In this document: in pieces, positions 1 to 12,399 of the stretch
How the letters are laid out: every line of letters starts with the position of its first letter
How positions within the stretch are numbered: position 1 is the first letter of the stretch
DNA from: Delphinapterus leucas
Lineage: Eukaryota > Chordata > Mammalia > Artiodactyla > Monodontidae
Reading direction: 5' to 3'
NCBI RefSeq assembly: GCF_002288925.2
Contig: NW_022098000.1
Span: 3,062,234 to 3,126,233 of the forward strand
Length of the DNA stretch: 64,000 bases
The notes under the pieces: generated by a model
The model's database searches: none
The model's input: only the letters and a program-made list of their open reading frames with translations
Told to the model about the DNA's origin: nothing
Translations under genes and position numbers: made by a program

Positions 1-128
1 GGATCAGGAAAGAGTCAAACTAAACCCCCAGAACCCCCTACTTTTGCAGGACTGTATAATTATCACTGAATAAAGTAAATATCCTACATAAATAAAGAAC
101 TCAAATCAACAAAACATGCTCAACTATG

Positions 129-138
129 TTTATTTATT
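129..138 (-). promoter_or_regulatory. Overlapping AATAAA polyadenylation signals
   Basis: On the minus strand AATAAATAAA reads across these bases, giving two overlapping canonical polyadenylation hexamers about 80 bases past the stop of the candidate terminal exon. The spacing is normal for a short mammalian 3' UTR. The motif is common by chance in AT-rich DNA, so its weight depends on the exon being real. Confidence 0.35.
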
Positions 139-214
139 GAATTGACAGAACCTAAAATGTATACTTACAGATTTTATGCATATTATAAATATTTGTACAA
201 TAAATTAACCTGAA

Positions 215-813
215 TTAACCAGAAAACTCAATATAGTCAGGTATTTTGTACCCTGGGAAATTTAGGTTGTTCAGATTTTGCCATCTATGGAGTTGCTTAG
301 CTGTGACATTGTCAAAATGTTTTGATGATAATGTAATTACCTGGGTACAGTAGGTACATTTAGCTCCCATAATTTCATGTTCAGGTTTACATGTCATATC
401 GTACTTAAACTCCAGATCAATATCAAAGGAAAATGTGAGATTATTGGGGATACAGTCCCTGAGATGCTTTTTCTCTAGCAGTGAAGCCATTTCACTTCCA
501 CCAAGCCTATTCAGTAGCATTTCCAAAAGTGTGTTCTTCAGACCACTGGGACCCATAGATACTCCAAGAAAAGAGGCATTCCATTGTAAAATAAATTTGG
601 AAAATACACTGCAAGTTAGAGCTCCCTCTTGGAGACTCACAATGTTATGCATAAATAAGTCTCCGAGGCATTCTGCTGAAATGAAATATTTCACAACTGT
701 TGAACATTGTTTAATCCTGTGTTTCCCCCACAGTTCACGTTTTGGAAAATGCTGTGTACATGTACCTATTAGCATCGGGAAGGACAAATTCAGTGATGAA
801 GCTGTGGATAGAA
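215..813 (-). CDS. Candidate terminal coding exon of an unrecognised secreted or membrane protein
   Basis: About 200 codons are open on the minus strand, unusually long for this AT-rich sequence and outside any repeat I recognise. A strong splice acceptor (pyrimidine-rich TTTCTTACAG, AG at 815-814) lies inside the open frame, and the next in-frame stop upstream is only about 15 codons beyond it, so I place the exon start at 813. The frame ends in a stop at 215. Two overlapping minus-strand AATAAA signals (133-138 and 129-134) follow about 80 bases later, as expected for a last exon. The product has about nine cysteines, including a CTYC pair, and four N-glycosylation sequons (NLS, NAS, NLT, NVT), which suggests an extracellular domain. 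It ends near PDYIEFSG. I do not recognise the family. The frame has no ATG near its upstream end, so it is not a single-exon gene. It could also be a young pseudogene exon. Confidence 0.35.
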
Positions 814-999
814 CTGTAAGAAACAGAGCTCTGAGTAGCGTGATCACAGGTGACGTTGCTCAAGAAAGACAACATTTTCATGCTTTGAAGCTGTGAAGGG
901 CTATAGACATGTCTAAATAGAACAAAAGTTGTGAAGAGGTGTATATTAATCTTTACCACCAGAGTTATGTCCATGCATAACAACACAGCCATTTGTATT

Positions 1000-2235
1000 A
1001 TACTTGATCATTTATAAGGCAATTATGTATGTATATAAACTTTTACTTTATCTTCATATTAACCCCAAGATATAAAGTGTTACTCCATTATGAAAATGAG
1101 AAATATGAATGTCTGAGTGTTTAATGACTGGACCGAAAACAAGAGGACACACAGCAAGGAAAAGACGAAGGTGAGATACTCTGCAAAAGAAAAAAACAGG
1201 TGATCTTCAAATAAGTTTGGAGAGGCACAACACACAAGAGACCACTGAACATTCTAAAATATCACCAGTAAAAAAACTCACCTTCGATTTCACCTGGCAT
1301 TTGCTAAACCTCTTTGCCTGCAAGACCCTTTTAAAAAGTTACTTTTTCCCATATTAATTGCCTACCAACTTTCTGTGGAATGCAACTTAGAGAATGGCTG
1401 TTCATTTTCATGAACGTTGCTTTCTTACTGGCCAAAGACAAGAATCATCATGGCCACAGACCTCACATAAATCATGGCTTGTTAGCCCACACTACTACAT
1501 AAAAATCTATGAGAATTCCTGGAACTGGATTAAAGTTTACCTTTGTGGTTTATATAAAGGACTTATCAGTCCTTGCTAAGTAATTAGCATCAACCCGATC
1601 TCCCTCCCAACTGCAATTTGCCCAAATTATTCGGGTGTGACTAAGCTCATAGAGGTTTCTGTTGTAAGTCCTTTCCAAGAACTGAGCCATGTTGGCAGCT
1701 ACCATGGGTTGCTTCAAGTATTTGGAATCTTATATACCTTCTGAAAAATAAATGGGAAGCATGGGCCAAACCTTAAAAATGAATATTCCAAATGAAAACA
1801 AACTGATAACCATACCCAGATGTTAATTCAGTGAATGCATCTCACGTGATGCCATTGTAACAGCAAATTCCAAGTTTTTGGGAGGCTTCAAGTCTTCCTG
1901 ACTCCAGTTAAAAGTCATGTGCCCTTTGTTGGGGAGGAGCTGCTTCTTTCAGGTGCCATATTTCATTAGACCAGTCTCCAAGCAGACTATGAGAAGGATA
2001 ATTCCACACTGAAAGATAATTCCAGGAATGGTACCCAATAGTGTACTGTGCAAAAGCAAGTACAGCAAAAGGCATATAAGCCACAAACTAAACCCTGAAA
2101 GCATTTTTTGGGGAGAAAAAGTTAATGCTACTTCACTTCTTTTGATTCAAACTTTCCTTTAATTCATATTCATTCTAAGTGACTGAACAGAATAGCAGTA
2201 ACTTGGAAGGAATGTTCACATGTCTGATCTTTTAA
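1000..2235. other. Unique AT-rich sequence, nothing recognised
   Basis: No open frame of note, no RNA gene and no repeat family I can name. It may be intronic if the exon at 215-813 is real. Confidence 0.5.
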
Positions 2236-2239
2236 GTAC

Positions 2240-5200
2240 TTTTTTCAAGCTTTACTGAGATATAATTGACATATAACACTAGGTGTATAACATGTTGATT
2301 TGATACACTTATACATTATGAAATGATGACCACAGTAGCGTTAGTTAACACCTCTATTACCTCACATAATCACCATTTTTTTTCCTGTGGTGAGAACTTT
2401 TAAGATCTGCTCTCTTAGCAACTTTCAACTATATAATACAGTATTGTTAACTATAATTACCAAGTTGTACATTAGATCCCTAGAACTTATTCACTGAATA
2501 CAAAATTGTGTAAGTTCAAGTCGTACAATGTGATGATTTGATACACATATATATTGCAAAATGTTTTCCACAATAAAGTTGGTTAACACATCCATCACCT
2601 CACATAATTACCATTTTGTCGTTGTTACTATGGTGATAATATTAAAGCTCTACCATCATAGCAACTTTCAAGAACCCAATCTAGTGACCATGCTTTACCC
2701 TTAGGTCTCTGGAACTTATTAATTTTATAACAAAGGGTAGAAGTTTATACTTTTTGACCAACATCTCTACATTTTCCTAATCTCTCAGCCCCTGGAAACC
2801 ACCATTCTGCTCTCTGTTTCTATGAGTTCAATGATTTTAGATTTCACATATAAGAGATCATACAGTATTTGTCTTTCTGTCTTACTTATTTCACTTAGCA
2901 TAATACACTCTATGTCCATACATATTGTCACAAATGGAAAAATTTCCTTCTTTCTCATGGCTGTGCATCTTCTTTATCCACCATTCATCCTTTGACAGAC
3001 ACTTGTATTGTTTTCATATCTTGACTATTGTAAATAATACTGCAATGAACGTGGGCGTGCAGATATCTCTTCCAGATAGAGATTTCACTTCCTTTCAATT
3101 TATACCTAGAAGTAGGATTGCTGGATCATATGGCAGTTCTATTTTCAATTTTTGAGGAACTGTCATACTGATTTTCATAGTGGTTGCACCAATTTACATT
3201 TCCACAAATGGTACACAAGTGTTCCCTTTTCTCCACATCTTCACCAGCATTTGTTATCTCTTCTCTTTTGGACAGTAACCATTCTAGAAGGTATGAGGTG
3301 ATATCTCATTGTGGTTTTGCTCTGCATTTCCCTGATGATTCGTTATGTTCAGCACCTTTTCATGTGTCTGTTGGCCATTTGTACACCTTCTTTGGAAATA
3401 TGTCCACTCAAGTCCTCTGCCCATTTTTTAATTGGATTGTCTGATTTTTTTTCTCTTGAGTTGTCTGAGTTTATTATATTTTTGGATATTAACCACTTAC
3501 CAGATACATGATTTACAAATATTTTCTCTCATTCTGTAGGTTGCCTTTTCATTTTATTTTTCCTTTTGCTATATGGAAGTTTTCTAGGTTGATGTAGTCT
3601 CACCTGATAATTTTTGCTTTTGTTGCTTGTACCTTTGGTGTCATATCTAAAATATCATTGCCAAGATAAATGTCAAGGCGATTTTTTCCCCATTTTTTTC
3701 TTGGAGTTTTATAGTTTGAGGTCCTATGTTTAAGTCCTTAAAACATCTTGAGATACTTTTTGTGAGTGGTGTAAGATAGAGGTCCAATTTCACTTTTTTT
3801 GCATGGGAATATCCAGTTTTTCCAGCACCATCTATTGAAGAGACTGTTCTTTCCCCCATTGTATATTCTTAGCTCCCTTGTCAATTATCAGTTGTGTATA
3901 TGCAAGGGAACTGTGTGTGCCAGGGTTTATTTCTAGGCTCTCTATTCTGTTCTATTGGTCTATGTTTTTATGCCAGTGCCATACTGTTTTGATTACTATA
4001 GCTTTGTAGTATAGTTTGAAATTAGCAAGTGTGATGCCTCAGCTTTCTTCTTTCTCAGAATTGCTTTGGCTTTCAGATTCTTTTGTAGTTCTATATGAAT
4101 TTTAGATTTTTTTTTCTATTTATGTGAAAACTACCACTGGAATTTTGATAGGGATTGCACTGAATTTGTAGACTGCTTTTAATAGTATGGACAATTTAAC
4201 ATTAATTCTTCCAATTCATGAACATGGGATATCTTTCTACTTATTTGTGTCTTCTTCAATTTCTTTCACCAATGTCTTATAGCTTAGTTCTTTGGTTAAA
4301 CTCATTCCTAAGTATTTTATTGTTTTTGGTGCTATTGTAAATGGAATTGTTTTCTTTCTTTTTCAGAAACTTCAGTGTTAGTGTATAAAAATGTAACTGA
4401 TTTTCATGTGTTGATTTTATGCCCTGAAACTTTACTCAATTTGTTTACTGGTTTTAACAGTTTTTTGGTGGAGTTGTTAGGATTTGGTATACATAAGATC
4501 ATGTCATCAGCAGAGACAATTTTACTTCTTCCTTTCTGAAACTGATTTGGGTGCCCTGGAAGCTGCAGAGGTGGTGGCTGTCAGCATGCACTCCTGTGCT
4601 GGATCTCCCCGTGGGTATGGACACAGCAGTGGAGGCTGGTGTCAGGAGTCAGGCCAGGGGTGCACAGCCAGAGAGGCTAGCTTCAAGCTCACGCATGGTG
4701 GTAGAGTCAGTCACAGGGTCTCTAAGCTTGCATTTTGCACTCCCAAAGCTGCAGAGGCCTGGGCATGCTGGCTGCTGGTGGGGATCCTGGGCTCTTGTCG
4801 GGGTAGGAGCCCTGGAGGGAGTGGGGAGCAATTCATTGGCTGCTGTCTGCTAAGGCAGGTACTTGGGGGGTGAAAACCCATTGAAATCTGAAGGGGGGCG
4901 CTGCAGCAACTGTGCTGACCTTTGCTTTCTTCAGTGGTGAAAGCTGCTGGGCTCCTCTGCAAAGTAGGTCACTGGGAACGACAGTTGCTCCTACTGTGTG
5001 GCTGATAATGGTAGCCCTGCTCTCTCCCTCGTTCCTATTGTTTCTATCTCAGCTTTGCTTGTCTCAGGGTGGGGTGAAACCCAAGACAGTTCCTTGAAAG
5101 GCTGGAGAAGCTACTCGATCTCCCTGCCCGCACTGTCCCCACAAGGGGAACTCTTTGCAGCTGGGGAGTTCCTTCTGGGCGCTGAGCAATGCTGGCCTGG

Positions 5201-5428
5201 GGGGCGGGGTGATGCAGGCAAAATGATGCTGTTCTTCCTCACTCTTCCTTCCCTTTATGTGTGGTAATCTTCAGCTGTTTTGTTCCTCTGTGTTTCTGAG
5301 GCTTCTTAAGTGGACCCTGAGCTCTCCTGGAGCTGCTTTTGCTTGTGGATAGCTGTCTCATTGTTGATCTTTGCGGGGGCACTGGAGGCTGAGGTTTACT
5401 ACTTTGCCATCTTGGTGATGTCACCACT
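2240..5428 (-). mobile_element. L1 LINE, internally deleted: 5' UTR joined to ORF2 3' part and 3' UTR
   Basis: Read on the minus strand, the element starts near 5428 with an L1-type 5' end (GGTGACATCACCAAGATGGC) and a GC-rich 5' UTR down to about 4550. It then jumps directly into ORF2 close to the reverse-transcriptase active-site region (4490-4540) and continues through the ORF2 C-terminal part to about 2790. An old L1M-type 3' UTR occupies 2240-2790, with a related segment present twice (about 2250-2480 and 2500-2720). All of ORF1 and the 5' half of ORF2 are missing. Frames are broken throughout, so the copy is inactive. Confidence 0.75.
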
Positions 5429-5507
5429 TAAATATTTTAAAATAAAAATCCATAGACCTATAATTTCTTCTGTTTTCTTAAATTTGTTTCCCCTATATAA
5501 CTGACAA

Positions 5508-5675
5508 AGATAGAATGGCACTTATTAAGTCCCTCAACTTTTGTGAGCCTCAGTTTTTGCAAACCTAAAATGAAAGGATTGGACCAGAAGCATTTAAAGC
5601 CCCCTTGTTTTATAATTTTAGTGTAGTACCTGGCCATGGCGGGTACTGGATAAATACTCATTGAATAATTCCAGT
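5508..5675 (+). mobile_element. MIR SINE fragment
   Basis: Matches the MIR core pattern by eye: a stretch like CCTCAGTTTTTGCAAACCT followed by AATGAAAGGATTGGACCAGA and a CTGGATAAATACTCATTGAA tail. Strongly diverged, so ancient. Confidence 0.55.
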
Positions 5676-5714
5676 TATTCAATCACATATTCTGACCTCT
5701 ACCAAGCACAATAG

Positions 5715-5960
5715 TTCTGCCATCTAGCAGACCCAGGCTAATGCCATGGCTCCACAATTTATTAGTTCTGTGAACTTGAGCAAATTATCCTCTCCAAGTC
5801 TCCGTGGATATATATGTTATACATTAACAAATGCCCACAGCATTATGTTAGTAGAGGATGAGGTGAGGCATCCTCCACAGCCTTCAGTGCAATGCTCCAT
5901 CCAGAGCAAGCACACAACAAATAGTTACAGCTATTATCATGTTAATAGGTACTTATGAGA
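5715..5960 (+). mobile_element. MIR SINE fragment
   Basis: Contains the MIR-like run GTGAACTTGAGCAAATTATC followed by CTCTCCAAGTCTCCGTGG. Same orientation as the MIR just upstream. Confidence 0.55.
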
Positions 5961-7369
5961 AATAATTGTCCCTAAAGGCTCTGTGGGAATTCTCTGAAAG
6001 TTTTGCAAGAATAGTTCTCTTTATGGATGCTTTTCTGCCTCACATGGCATCCATTACCCTGGGGAATGTGTTCGCGGTCAGAAACTCCTGACATCTCCAT
6101 GTTCGTGGTACCTAGAAAATCATTTGCCTCATTATGAATGCTCCCAAGTTCCTCATCCCCACCTTGCCTTCTGCATCTCCACACACTGTCTCTGCCCCAC
6201 TTTCACCTGGTCAACTCCTGTGCATCCCAGTCTTGACAGCTTCGTATCTTGCCCTTTCCTGACCACGGCACTTTACCTCTCTCCTGGCTCTGAGTCTGAA
6301 TGTGAGCTACTTGACCATTATGATTTTGACTATATTATTTACTACCTAAGCACATAATAGGTATACAACAAATATTTGTTAAATAAACAGATTAATAGTG
6401 CATCCACTGCTATTCTTTATTTTAGGAAAGTTTGGTCCTAGACGTTTTAAAATACAAAGACAGCCACCAGGTCTAAGCTCTTAGAGAAATTCATGTATGT
6501 GGATTATCCAAAGCTCACAAGGTTGACGCAGAGATTAATTTTTTAATTTAGTCTTTCCATTTTCCCACTCTTTTCTCCAGCCTCTATTGGATATGGCACA
6601 GTGATAGTTCTGTCTGATTAACACACAGCCTATCTGTTTTATCTTTCCATTAAAGAACCTGAGGTTGGATAAGCATGTGAGCTCCAAAGCTTGCCTTCTC
6701 TGTTGTAAAGTGACACAGAGGAAATCTAGAAGTCGTTAAGTAATCACTTAGGTGAAACTTATGTTGATTTGGTACCATTTGTACAATTTGTTAACAGTCA
6801 GGAAGACTGAATGTGCTTGTCTGCAGAAAATAGATGAAGTAAACTGCAAGACCAATTTGTTTTAAAACACAGAATCTTCCTTTGCTTTAAGAAGAAGAGA
6901 TTTCACCTGTCTTTAGGTCAGACTTTATTGGTTGTTAAGGCTGATGATTTCTGAGAAAGAGGACCATCTCTTTTAATATCTGTGTCTAATAAATCTCCAT
7001 TCTTTGGAAATTACATTAGGAAGTCAATTTATCTGAAAGCTAATTCCAAAGGAACATGTTTTGGCTTGGTTCATCTTTAATATAATAAATAACCTAAAAA
7101 GAATATTACCTCTACTAATGTCTTGTTTTCAGATGCTTTTACCTGGATATATAATACACAAATAGAGTTTATCAAAACCACTAACATGGTTAAGATAATG
7201 TTTATGCAGTGGTGAAACTTAATTTAAGCTAGAGGTCTGTGCAGCAGTCTGAATGGTGTTGCGAACTTAGAAATAAGAGGAGGGGTCTTGTCAAGGAACA
7301 AGGTCACTCATTTGCTCTTTGTTAAGCAGCTACTTTGTGTTGGATATGGCACTATGCTCATGATATACA
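5961..7369. other. Unique sequence with faint MIR/L2-like traces
   Basis: No coding potential is apparent. About 6250-6380 ends in an AATATTTGTTAAATAAACAG motif typical of old MIR/L2 ends, and 6560-6720 is weakly MIR-like. The rest is unassigned. Confidence 0.4.
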
Positions 7370-7603
7370 ATTCATTCATTCACTTATAAATTTCCTCAAA
7401 AGTTATGCATTGAGGGCTTCCCTGGTGGTGCAGTGGTTGAGAGTCCGCCTGCCAATGCAGGGGACACGGGTTTGTGCCCCCGTCCGGGAAGATCCCACAT
7501 GCCGCGGAGCGGCTGGGCCCGTGAGCCATGGCTGCTGAGCCTGCGCGTCCGGAGCCTGTGCTCTGCAACGGGAGAGGCCACAATAGTGAGAGGCCTGCGT
7601 ACC

Positions 7604-7635
<32 letters not shown>

Positions 7636-7790
7636 ATGCATTGAATATAGAGGTTCTATGTGCAATTCTAGATGCTGGGAATAAACAAGTCACATGTGGT
7701 CCTGCCATCAAGAAACTTATGTGATGGAGGGAGATGGAAAATATAGATGTGTAAGAACCTATGTGCTACAGAGTAGATCGTCAAAGAGCA
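7370..7790 (-). mobile_element. L2 LINE 3' end, interrupted by a SINE
   Basis: On the plus strand the pattern TTCATTCATTCACTTATAAA... followed after the SINE by TTCTAGATGCTGGGAATAAA and CCTGCCATCAAGAAACTTA is the reverse of the L2 3' end. The SINE at 7414-7628 splits it, so the L2 is older than the SINE. Confidence 0.5.
7414..7628 (+). mobile_element. CHR-type tRNA-Glu SINE, with A-tail
   Basis: Starts GGGCTTCCCTGGTGG, keeps box A-like (TGGTGCAGTGG) and box B-like (GGTTTGTGCCC) pol III promoter motifs, and ends in a ~28-base A run. A 16-bp target-site duplication AAAAGTTATGCATTGA flanks it (7398-7413 and 7629-7644). This family is characteristic of cetaceans and close relatives. Confidence 0.9.
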
Positions 7791-9139
7791 ACATGAAGAC
7801 AAAAGCTAATCTTTCAACAAAAAGTATGTAAGTAGAAGTCACTTAAAGCAAAAACAATAGTAATGTCTTATGGGGGGCTTATAACATTTGTAAAAATAAA
7901 ATATTAGAAAACAATAGCACAAAAGCAGGAGGAAGGTAAATGAGATTAAACTGTTTTGCATTATTCATGAAGTGGTGAAAATATTAATTTAACGTAGATT
8001 GTACTTAGTCAAGAATGAGATGCATGTTATAATCTTTAATTTAATACAAAATGCTTAACTGAAAGCTAACAGAAGAGATAAAATGGAATACCGAAAAATA
8101 CTCAATTAATTAAACAGGAGTTTAGAAAGCAGGAACAAAGGAGCAACAACAAAATAAATGGTGGTTAACTGAAACAAAAAGCAATATAGTAGACTTATAC
8201 TCAAATATGTTAGTAATTACATTAAACATTAGTGGACTAAATACTATGATTGAGAGACCAAGATTGCCAGACTAGATTTTAAAAATTATCCCAAATATTT
8301 CCTGTTTGTAATTTACACATTAAATATAAAGACACAGGGTGAAAGGAAAAGGATGGTAAAGATATACTATGCTGACACTGACCAGGAGAAAGCTGGTATG
8401 GCTATGCCTATCAGAGAAAGTACACTTTAAGACAAGGCATATTACTAGAGATATAAAGAAGAGCATTTCATAATGATACAAGGGCCAATTCAACAGGAAT
8501 GTATGTATCTAATAATATATACTTAAAATATATAAAACAAAATAAAAGAACTATACAAATCCACAATCATAGATGTAGATTTTAAAATACCTCTCTCAGT
8601 AACTGATAAAATAAGAAGACAAAAAGTCGGTATTCCAAAACTGTAGGAAACATATTCTTTATAAATGCCCATGGTGGAACAGTCACCAAAATAGACCATA
8701 TGCTGGAACAAAAAGCAAGTTTAAACCAGTTACAAAGGAAGAGGGGAAAGGGGAGTAGGGTGACGGTTGGGGGTGGGGAGGAGGAGGAGGAGGAAAGAGA
8801 AAGAAAAAGAAAGAAAACATTATTTACCAAAATTGCCCGATTAGAAAGTGCCAGTCTAAATAATCCTATGTATATTAAAGTAGTTGAATCTGTAATTTAA
8901 AATATTCTCACAAACTCCAAGTCAAAACAACTTTGCTGATGAATTCTTAAATATATTTTAGGAAGAAATAATACCAATCTTAACTGTAATCTTTTAGAAA
9001 ACATAGGAAGAGGGAACACTTCCCAACTTACTTTATGAAGATAGTGTAACAATGAGACCACAAGCTGACAAGGAGATAAAAGAAAGGAAAACTATAGGCC
9101 AACATAGCTCATAAACATAGAGAAAAAATCCTAAACAGA

Positions 9140-9164
9140 ATATATATATATATATATATATATA
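9140..9164. repeat. (TA)n microsatellite
   Basis: About 12 uninterrupted TA units inside the old L1. Confidence 0.95.
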
Positions 9165-9570
9165 CCATGCTCATACATCAAAAGTTAAATATGGCCATTT
9201 CTCCCCAATTGATATATAGATTCAATGCAATCCCAATCAAAATCCCAACAGAGGTTTTTTGTTTTTGTTTTGGTAGAAATGTACAAGTTGAAGCTAAAAT
9301 TTATATGGAAATGCAAAAGACTTAGAATCCCAAGGGAGTCTGAAGAACAGAATTGGAGGACTTGTACAGTACCGAATTTTAAAACTTATGAAACTATAAA
9401 ACTATTGTAATGAATTCAGTAATGTATTGACAGAGGATAATCAAATATACCAAAGGAACAGAATAGAGTCCAGAAACAGACTGTCATGTAGAAGGTCAAC
9501 TGATTTTTAGCAAAGGTACCTCTGCAACCAGTGGGGAAATGACAGTCTTTTCAATAAATTGTAATGAAGC

Positions 9571-9573
<3 letters not shown>

Positions 9574-9613
<40 letters not shown>
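9574..9613. repeat. (AT)n microsatellite
   Basis: About 20 uninterrupted AT units inside the old L1. Long enough to be length-polymorphic. Confidence 0.95.
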
Positions 9614-9617
<4 letters not shown>

Positions 9618-10394
9618 TTTGACTTGTAGTTCACTCCATACACAAAAAATATACTTGAAATGGATCACAGACTTAAGCATGGAAAGTAAAACAAGAAATC
9701 TCCCAGAAAAGAAGCATAGAAAAATATCTTTATGAAGTTCAAAAATTCACAAAGTTAATTGATAGTGATAGAAGTTGGAAAGCAGTTACGTTTAAGGAGA
9801 CTGTGGTTTGGGAAGGGGCAGGGGACCCTCTGGGGTGCTGGAGTGTTTGTTCCAGATTGTGATCTCATGGTTGTAAGCATCTATGTGTATGTACCACTCA
9901 TCACCCTGTACACTTAGATTAGGGAACTTTACTCAATAAACAAGTAGAAATAAAAATTACCAAATGCAACAAAAAATAAATCTCCATGGAAATGAGAAAT
10001 TATTTTGATATGTGTTTTCCTCTTCCCACCACCCACTCCCACACTGCCACCCAAGGTGGACCCTTGTCAGTTCCTTTTCTCTAGACTGACCAAAACACTT
10101 TAAAAAAGCATTTAAGGTACTAAGTCTACGTTTCTGTGAGATTTCCCCTTGGTTCTAACTCTAAATAAACTCAAAAAATGTTCTCAGATAATCTAGTGAC
10201 TTGGGAAAAACCCAAAATTATATCAACATTGATGAGAGAGCTCCTTGAATAAAATATTGACATCAAACCAAGGCAAAATTGCTTGGGAGTTAAGTCACCG
10301 AGACATATTCTGGGAGTTACACAGGCACTAGGCTAAGCCCAGGGAAAGCCATAAAGTTGAGCTGTGGCCTCTTCCTTGAAGGGGTTCACATTCT

Positions 10395-10640
10395 AAGAAC
10401 AACAACCAAGGTTTATATAGCACTTCTTGTGAGCAAGGGATTATTCTAAGTCCTTTACCTGTATTGATTTACTTCATTTTCCCAAGAACCTAATATGGCG
10501 GGTCATCAACCCCCATTTTGCAGATTACAGTACTGAAGTACTGAGGGGTGAAGTAATTGACCTAAGATTCCACCGCTAAAAAAGGGGTAGGGCTGGGGTT
10601 TGAACCCTGGCAGGCTGGTGCTAATCCATGTTTGTTATTC
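10395..10640 (-). mobile_element. MIR SINE, nearly full length
   Basis: The plus strand reads as the reverse complement of MIR: a start near AACAACAACCAAGGTTTATA, then CCCCCATTTTGCAGATTA, and an end with GGGTTTGAACCCTGGCAGGC, which is the tRNA-derived head. Well preserved for its age. Confidence 0.75.
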
Positions 10641-11254
10641 CCTTTTGTCCTGTATCAGAGTGAGTGCTTCCTCTCCCTGAGGGTTGGGTAGGAGTATTCT
10701 GGGGGATAAGGACCCCTCCTTGAGCTCCTTCAACGCCCAAGAGCAGCCCATGCTGAGGGCCCTGTGTAGCCAGGAAAGGGTTGCCATCTCTCCCCTCTCT
10801 GGACTGGTCTGCAGGGTTGGGCTCTGGGTCCATATTCAACCTCTAAAATGTTGGATGTTCCTGAGCCAGGTGTCCTGTACACCTCAGGTTTAGAAGTCAT
10901 GTTTTACCTCAGATGAAGCAGTTTCTCATTCTAGAACCTCAGCCCCATGGCACGCAGGATCACTGACTAACATCTTCCTAAGGGTATTTCTGGGGTAGGC
11001 TGGAAATGGAATCTTCCTCTTGCCAGCACACAGGCACTGCAGATGGCATTGGCCAAATTCCCGGTGATTAGATTAATTTGCCAATACTACCGATTCAAGG
11101 CTTATTTTGAACTTGATTTTATTTTGCTATATATGCTTTGCTTATTTCCTTATCAGTGCTGTAGTTTTTATTTTTCTCAAAATTACGCAGGTCTTTTCCC
11201 TGAGGGGTCTGAGAGGCACCCACTAAATGTGAGCTTTTTTGTTCATCTTTGATT
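10641..11254. other. Unique sequence
   Basis: No supported gene or repeat. Short open frames on both strands look like chance. Confidence 0.4.
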
Positions 11255-11460
11255 TTTAAAAATTGAGTTATATTTGAGACACAACACTGTGTAACTTCAA
11301 AATGTACAACATACTGATTTGCTGCATTTATATTGCAGTTGTAGCATCGCCTAACACCCCTATCATGTCATATAGTTCGCATTTCTTCTAGTGTTGGGAA
11401 CAATTAAGGTCTAGTATCTTAACAAGTTTAATGTTTATAATGCAATTTTGTTGTCTGTAA
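11255..11460 (-). mobile_element. L1M 3' UTR fragment
   Basis: The run ATTGAGTTATATTTGAGACA followed by TGTACAACATACTGATTTGC resembles the L1M 3' UTR also seen at 2250-2480, in the same orientation. Confidence 0.55.
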
Positions 11461-11552
11461 TCACTGTACTCGGTATTAGGTTTCCAGGATTTATTTATAT
11501 ACTAGATGCATCTTTGATTTTTGGCACAGGGCATTTTCTTTACATTTTTGGT

Positions 11553-11750
11553 ACAGGGTTTCTCAACCTTGGCACTAATGACATTTGGGGCAGTGTAAGT
11601 CTTTGTCATGGGGCCTGTCCTGGGCACCGCGGGATGCTTGGCAGCATCCCTAGACTCTACCCACCTGATGCAGTATCACCCCACCCCTAGTTATGACACC
11701 AAAAGTGTCAACTGGGAAGGGGAGAATCACCCTGGATTGAACCACTGCTT
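11553..11750 (-). mobile_element. MER5A-like hAT DNA transposon (non-autonomous)
   Basis: The plus strand has GGTTTCTCAACCTTGGCAC, GACATTTGGGGCAGTG, a GCAGCATCCCTAGACTCTAC stretch and an end near GATTGAACCACTG. This is the pattern of the short palindromic-ended hAT-Charlie element MER5A. No coding capacity is expected. Confidence 0.65.
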
Positions 11751-12139
11751 CAGTCATGGTTCACTGCAGAAAGAAAGCCATGTATAAAGTCCCGATAGCA
11801 CATTTCTATACAACCCTCTCCCCCAGTGCAAATGGTGGGCACCTGCAAGCTCTTCTCATGGATGGCTGTGGGCTCTCAAGAGCAAAAACTCATGTGCTTT
11901 TAGCCCTGGGCCTGGCACATAGTCTGTAGAGAATATTTGTTGGATGAATGAAAAAAGTGACTGATGAATACAAAAAAATTCTTTATAATGCCATGAATTT
12001 GAGGCAACTGGATGTCAAAAAAGCCCCAAACTATGACTGGCTTGGTTAATTTCACACTGAATTTGTTGCCTTGAATTCATTTTGTTGTGTATTCATTCAT
12101 TCTTTGACTCAGAAAACACTTCCTGAGATCCTGCTATGT

Positions 12140-12335
12140 GTAGGCAGCCTGGCTTGTTGGTTCCTGGCCAGGCACTGGTGCTGGACTGTCTAACCCTGCC
12201 ACTGCTACATGTGGGTTTTGTGACCCCAGGCAAATTTCCTGCCCTCTCTGTGCCATGGCATATACCTTATGGAGTTATTATAAGGATTCAGCTACTGAAT
12301 ACATGTACACTGTTTAGACTATTCTCAGACACCCA
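12140..12335 (+). mobile_element. MIR-like SINE fragment
   Basis: Contains TGTGACCCCAGGCAAATTTC followed by CTCTCTGTGCC and a TTATTATAAGGATTCAG stretch, in the order expected for MIR. Diverged. Confidence 0.5.
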
Positions 12336-12399
12336 ATAAGTAAGCCCTATATGTGTTTGCTGTTACTGTGCCTCATTGGGAAGGTAAAGAGGGATGAGG

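Larger units (their letters stand above)
7990..9990 (+). mobile_element. Old L1 LINE, ORF2 fragments plus 3' UTR
   Basis: Degenerate ORF2 text is readable: an endonuclease-domain region at about 8150-8750, an RT-domain region at about 8930-9130, then a jump to the ORF2 C-terminal region from about 9180 and an L1M-type 3' UTR to about 9990. A G/A-rich simple repeat (8775-8820) and two AT microsatellites lie inside it. Frames are broken and large internal parts are missing. The 5' boundary is approximate. Confidence 0.65.

Noticed and set aside
435..896. 153-codon plus-strand open frame opposite the candidate exon
   Set aside because: Antisense shadow. The minus strand has the better splice and polyadenylation signals.
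4484..5267. Open frames at 4484-4873 and 4998-5267
   Set aside because: GC-rich L1 5' UTR read in the antisense direction.
7433..7684. Open frames across the CHR SINEs (also at 13963-14353, 18707-19017, 25529-25776, 55714-55958, 60555-60860)
   Set aside because: They recur in every SINE copy because the element is GC-rich and short of stops. Noncoding tRNA-derived sequence.
9574..9613. AT-rich tract as a replication origin or scaffold site
   Set aside because: A simple AT microsatellite inside an old L1. No further support.
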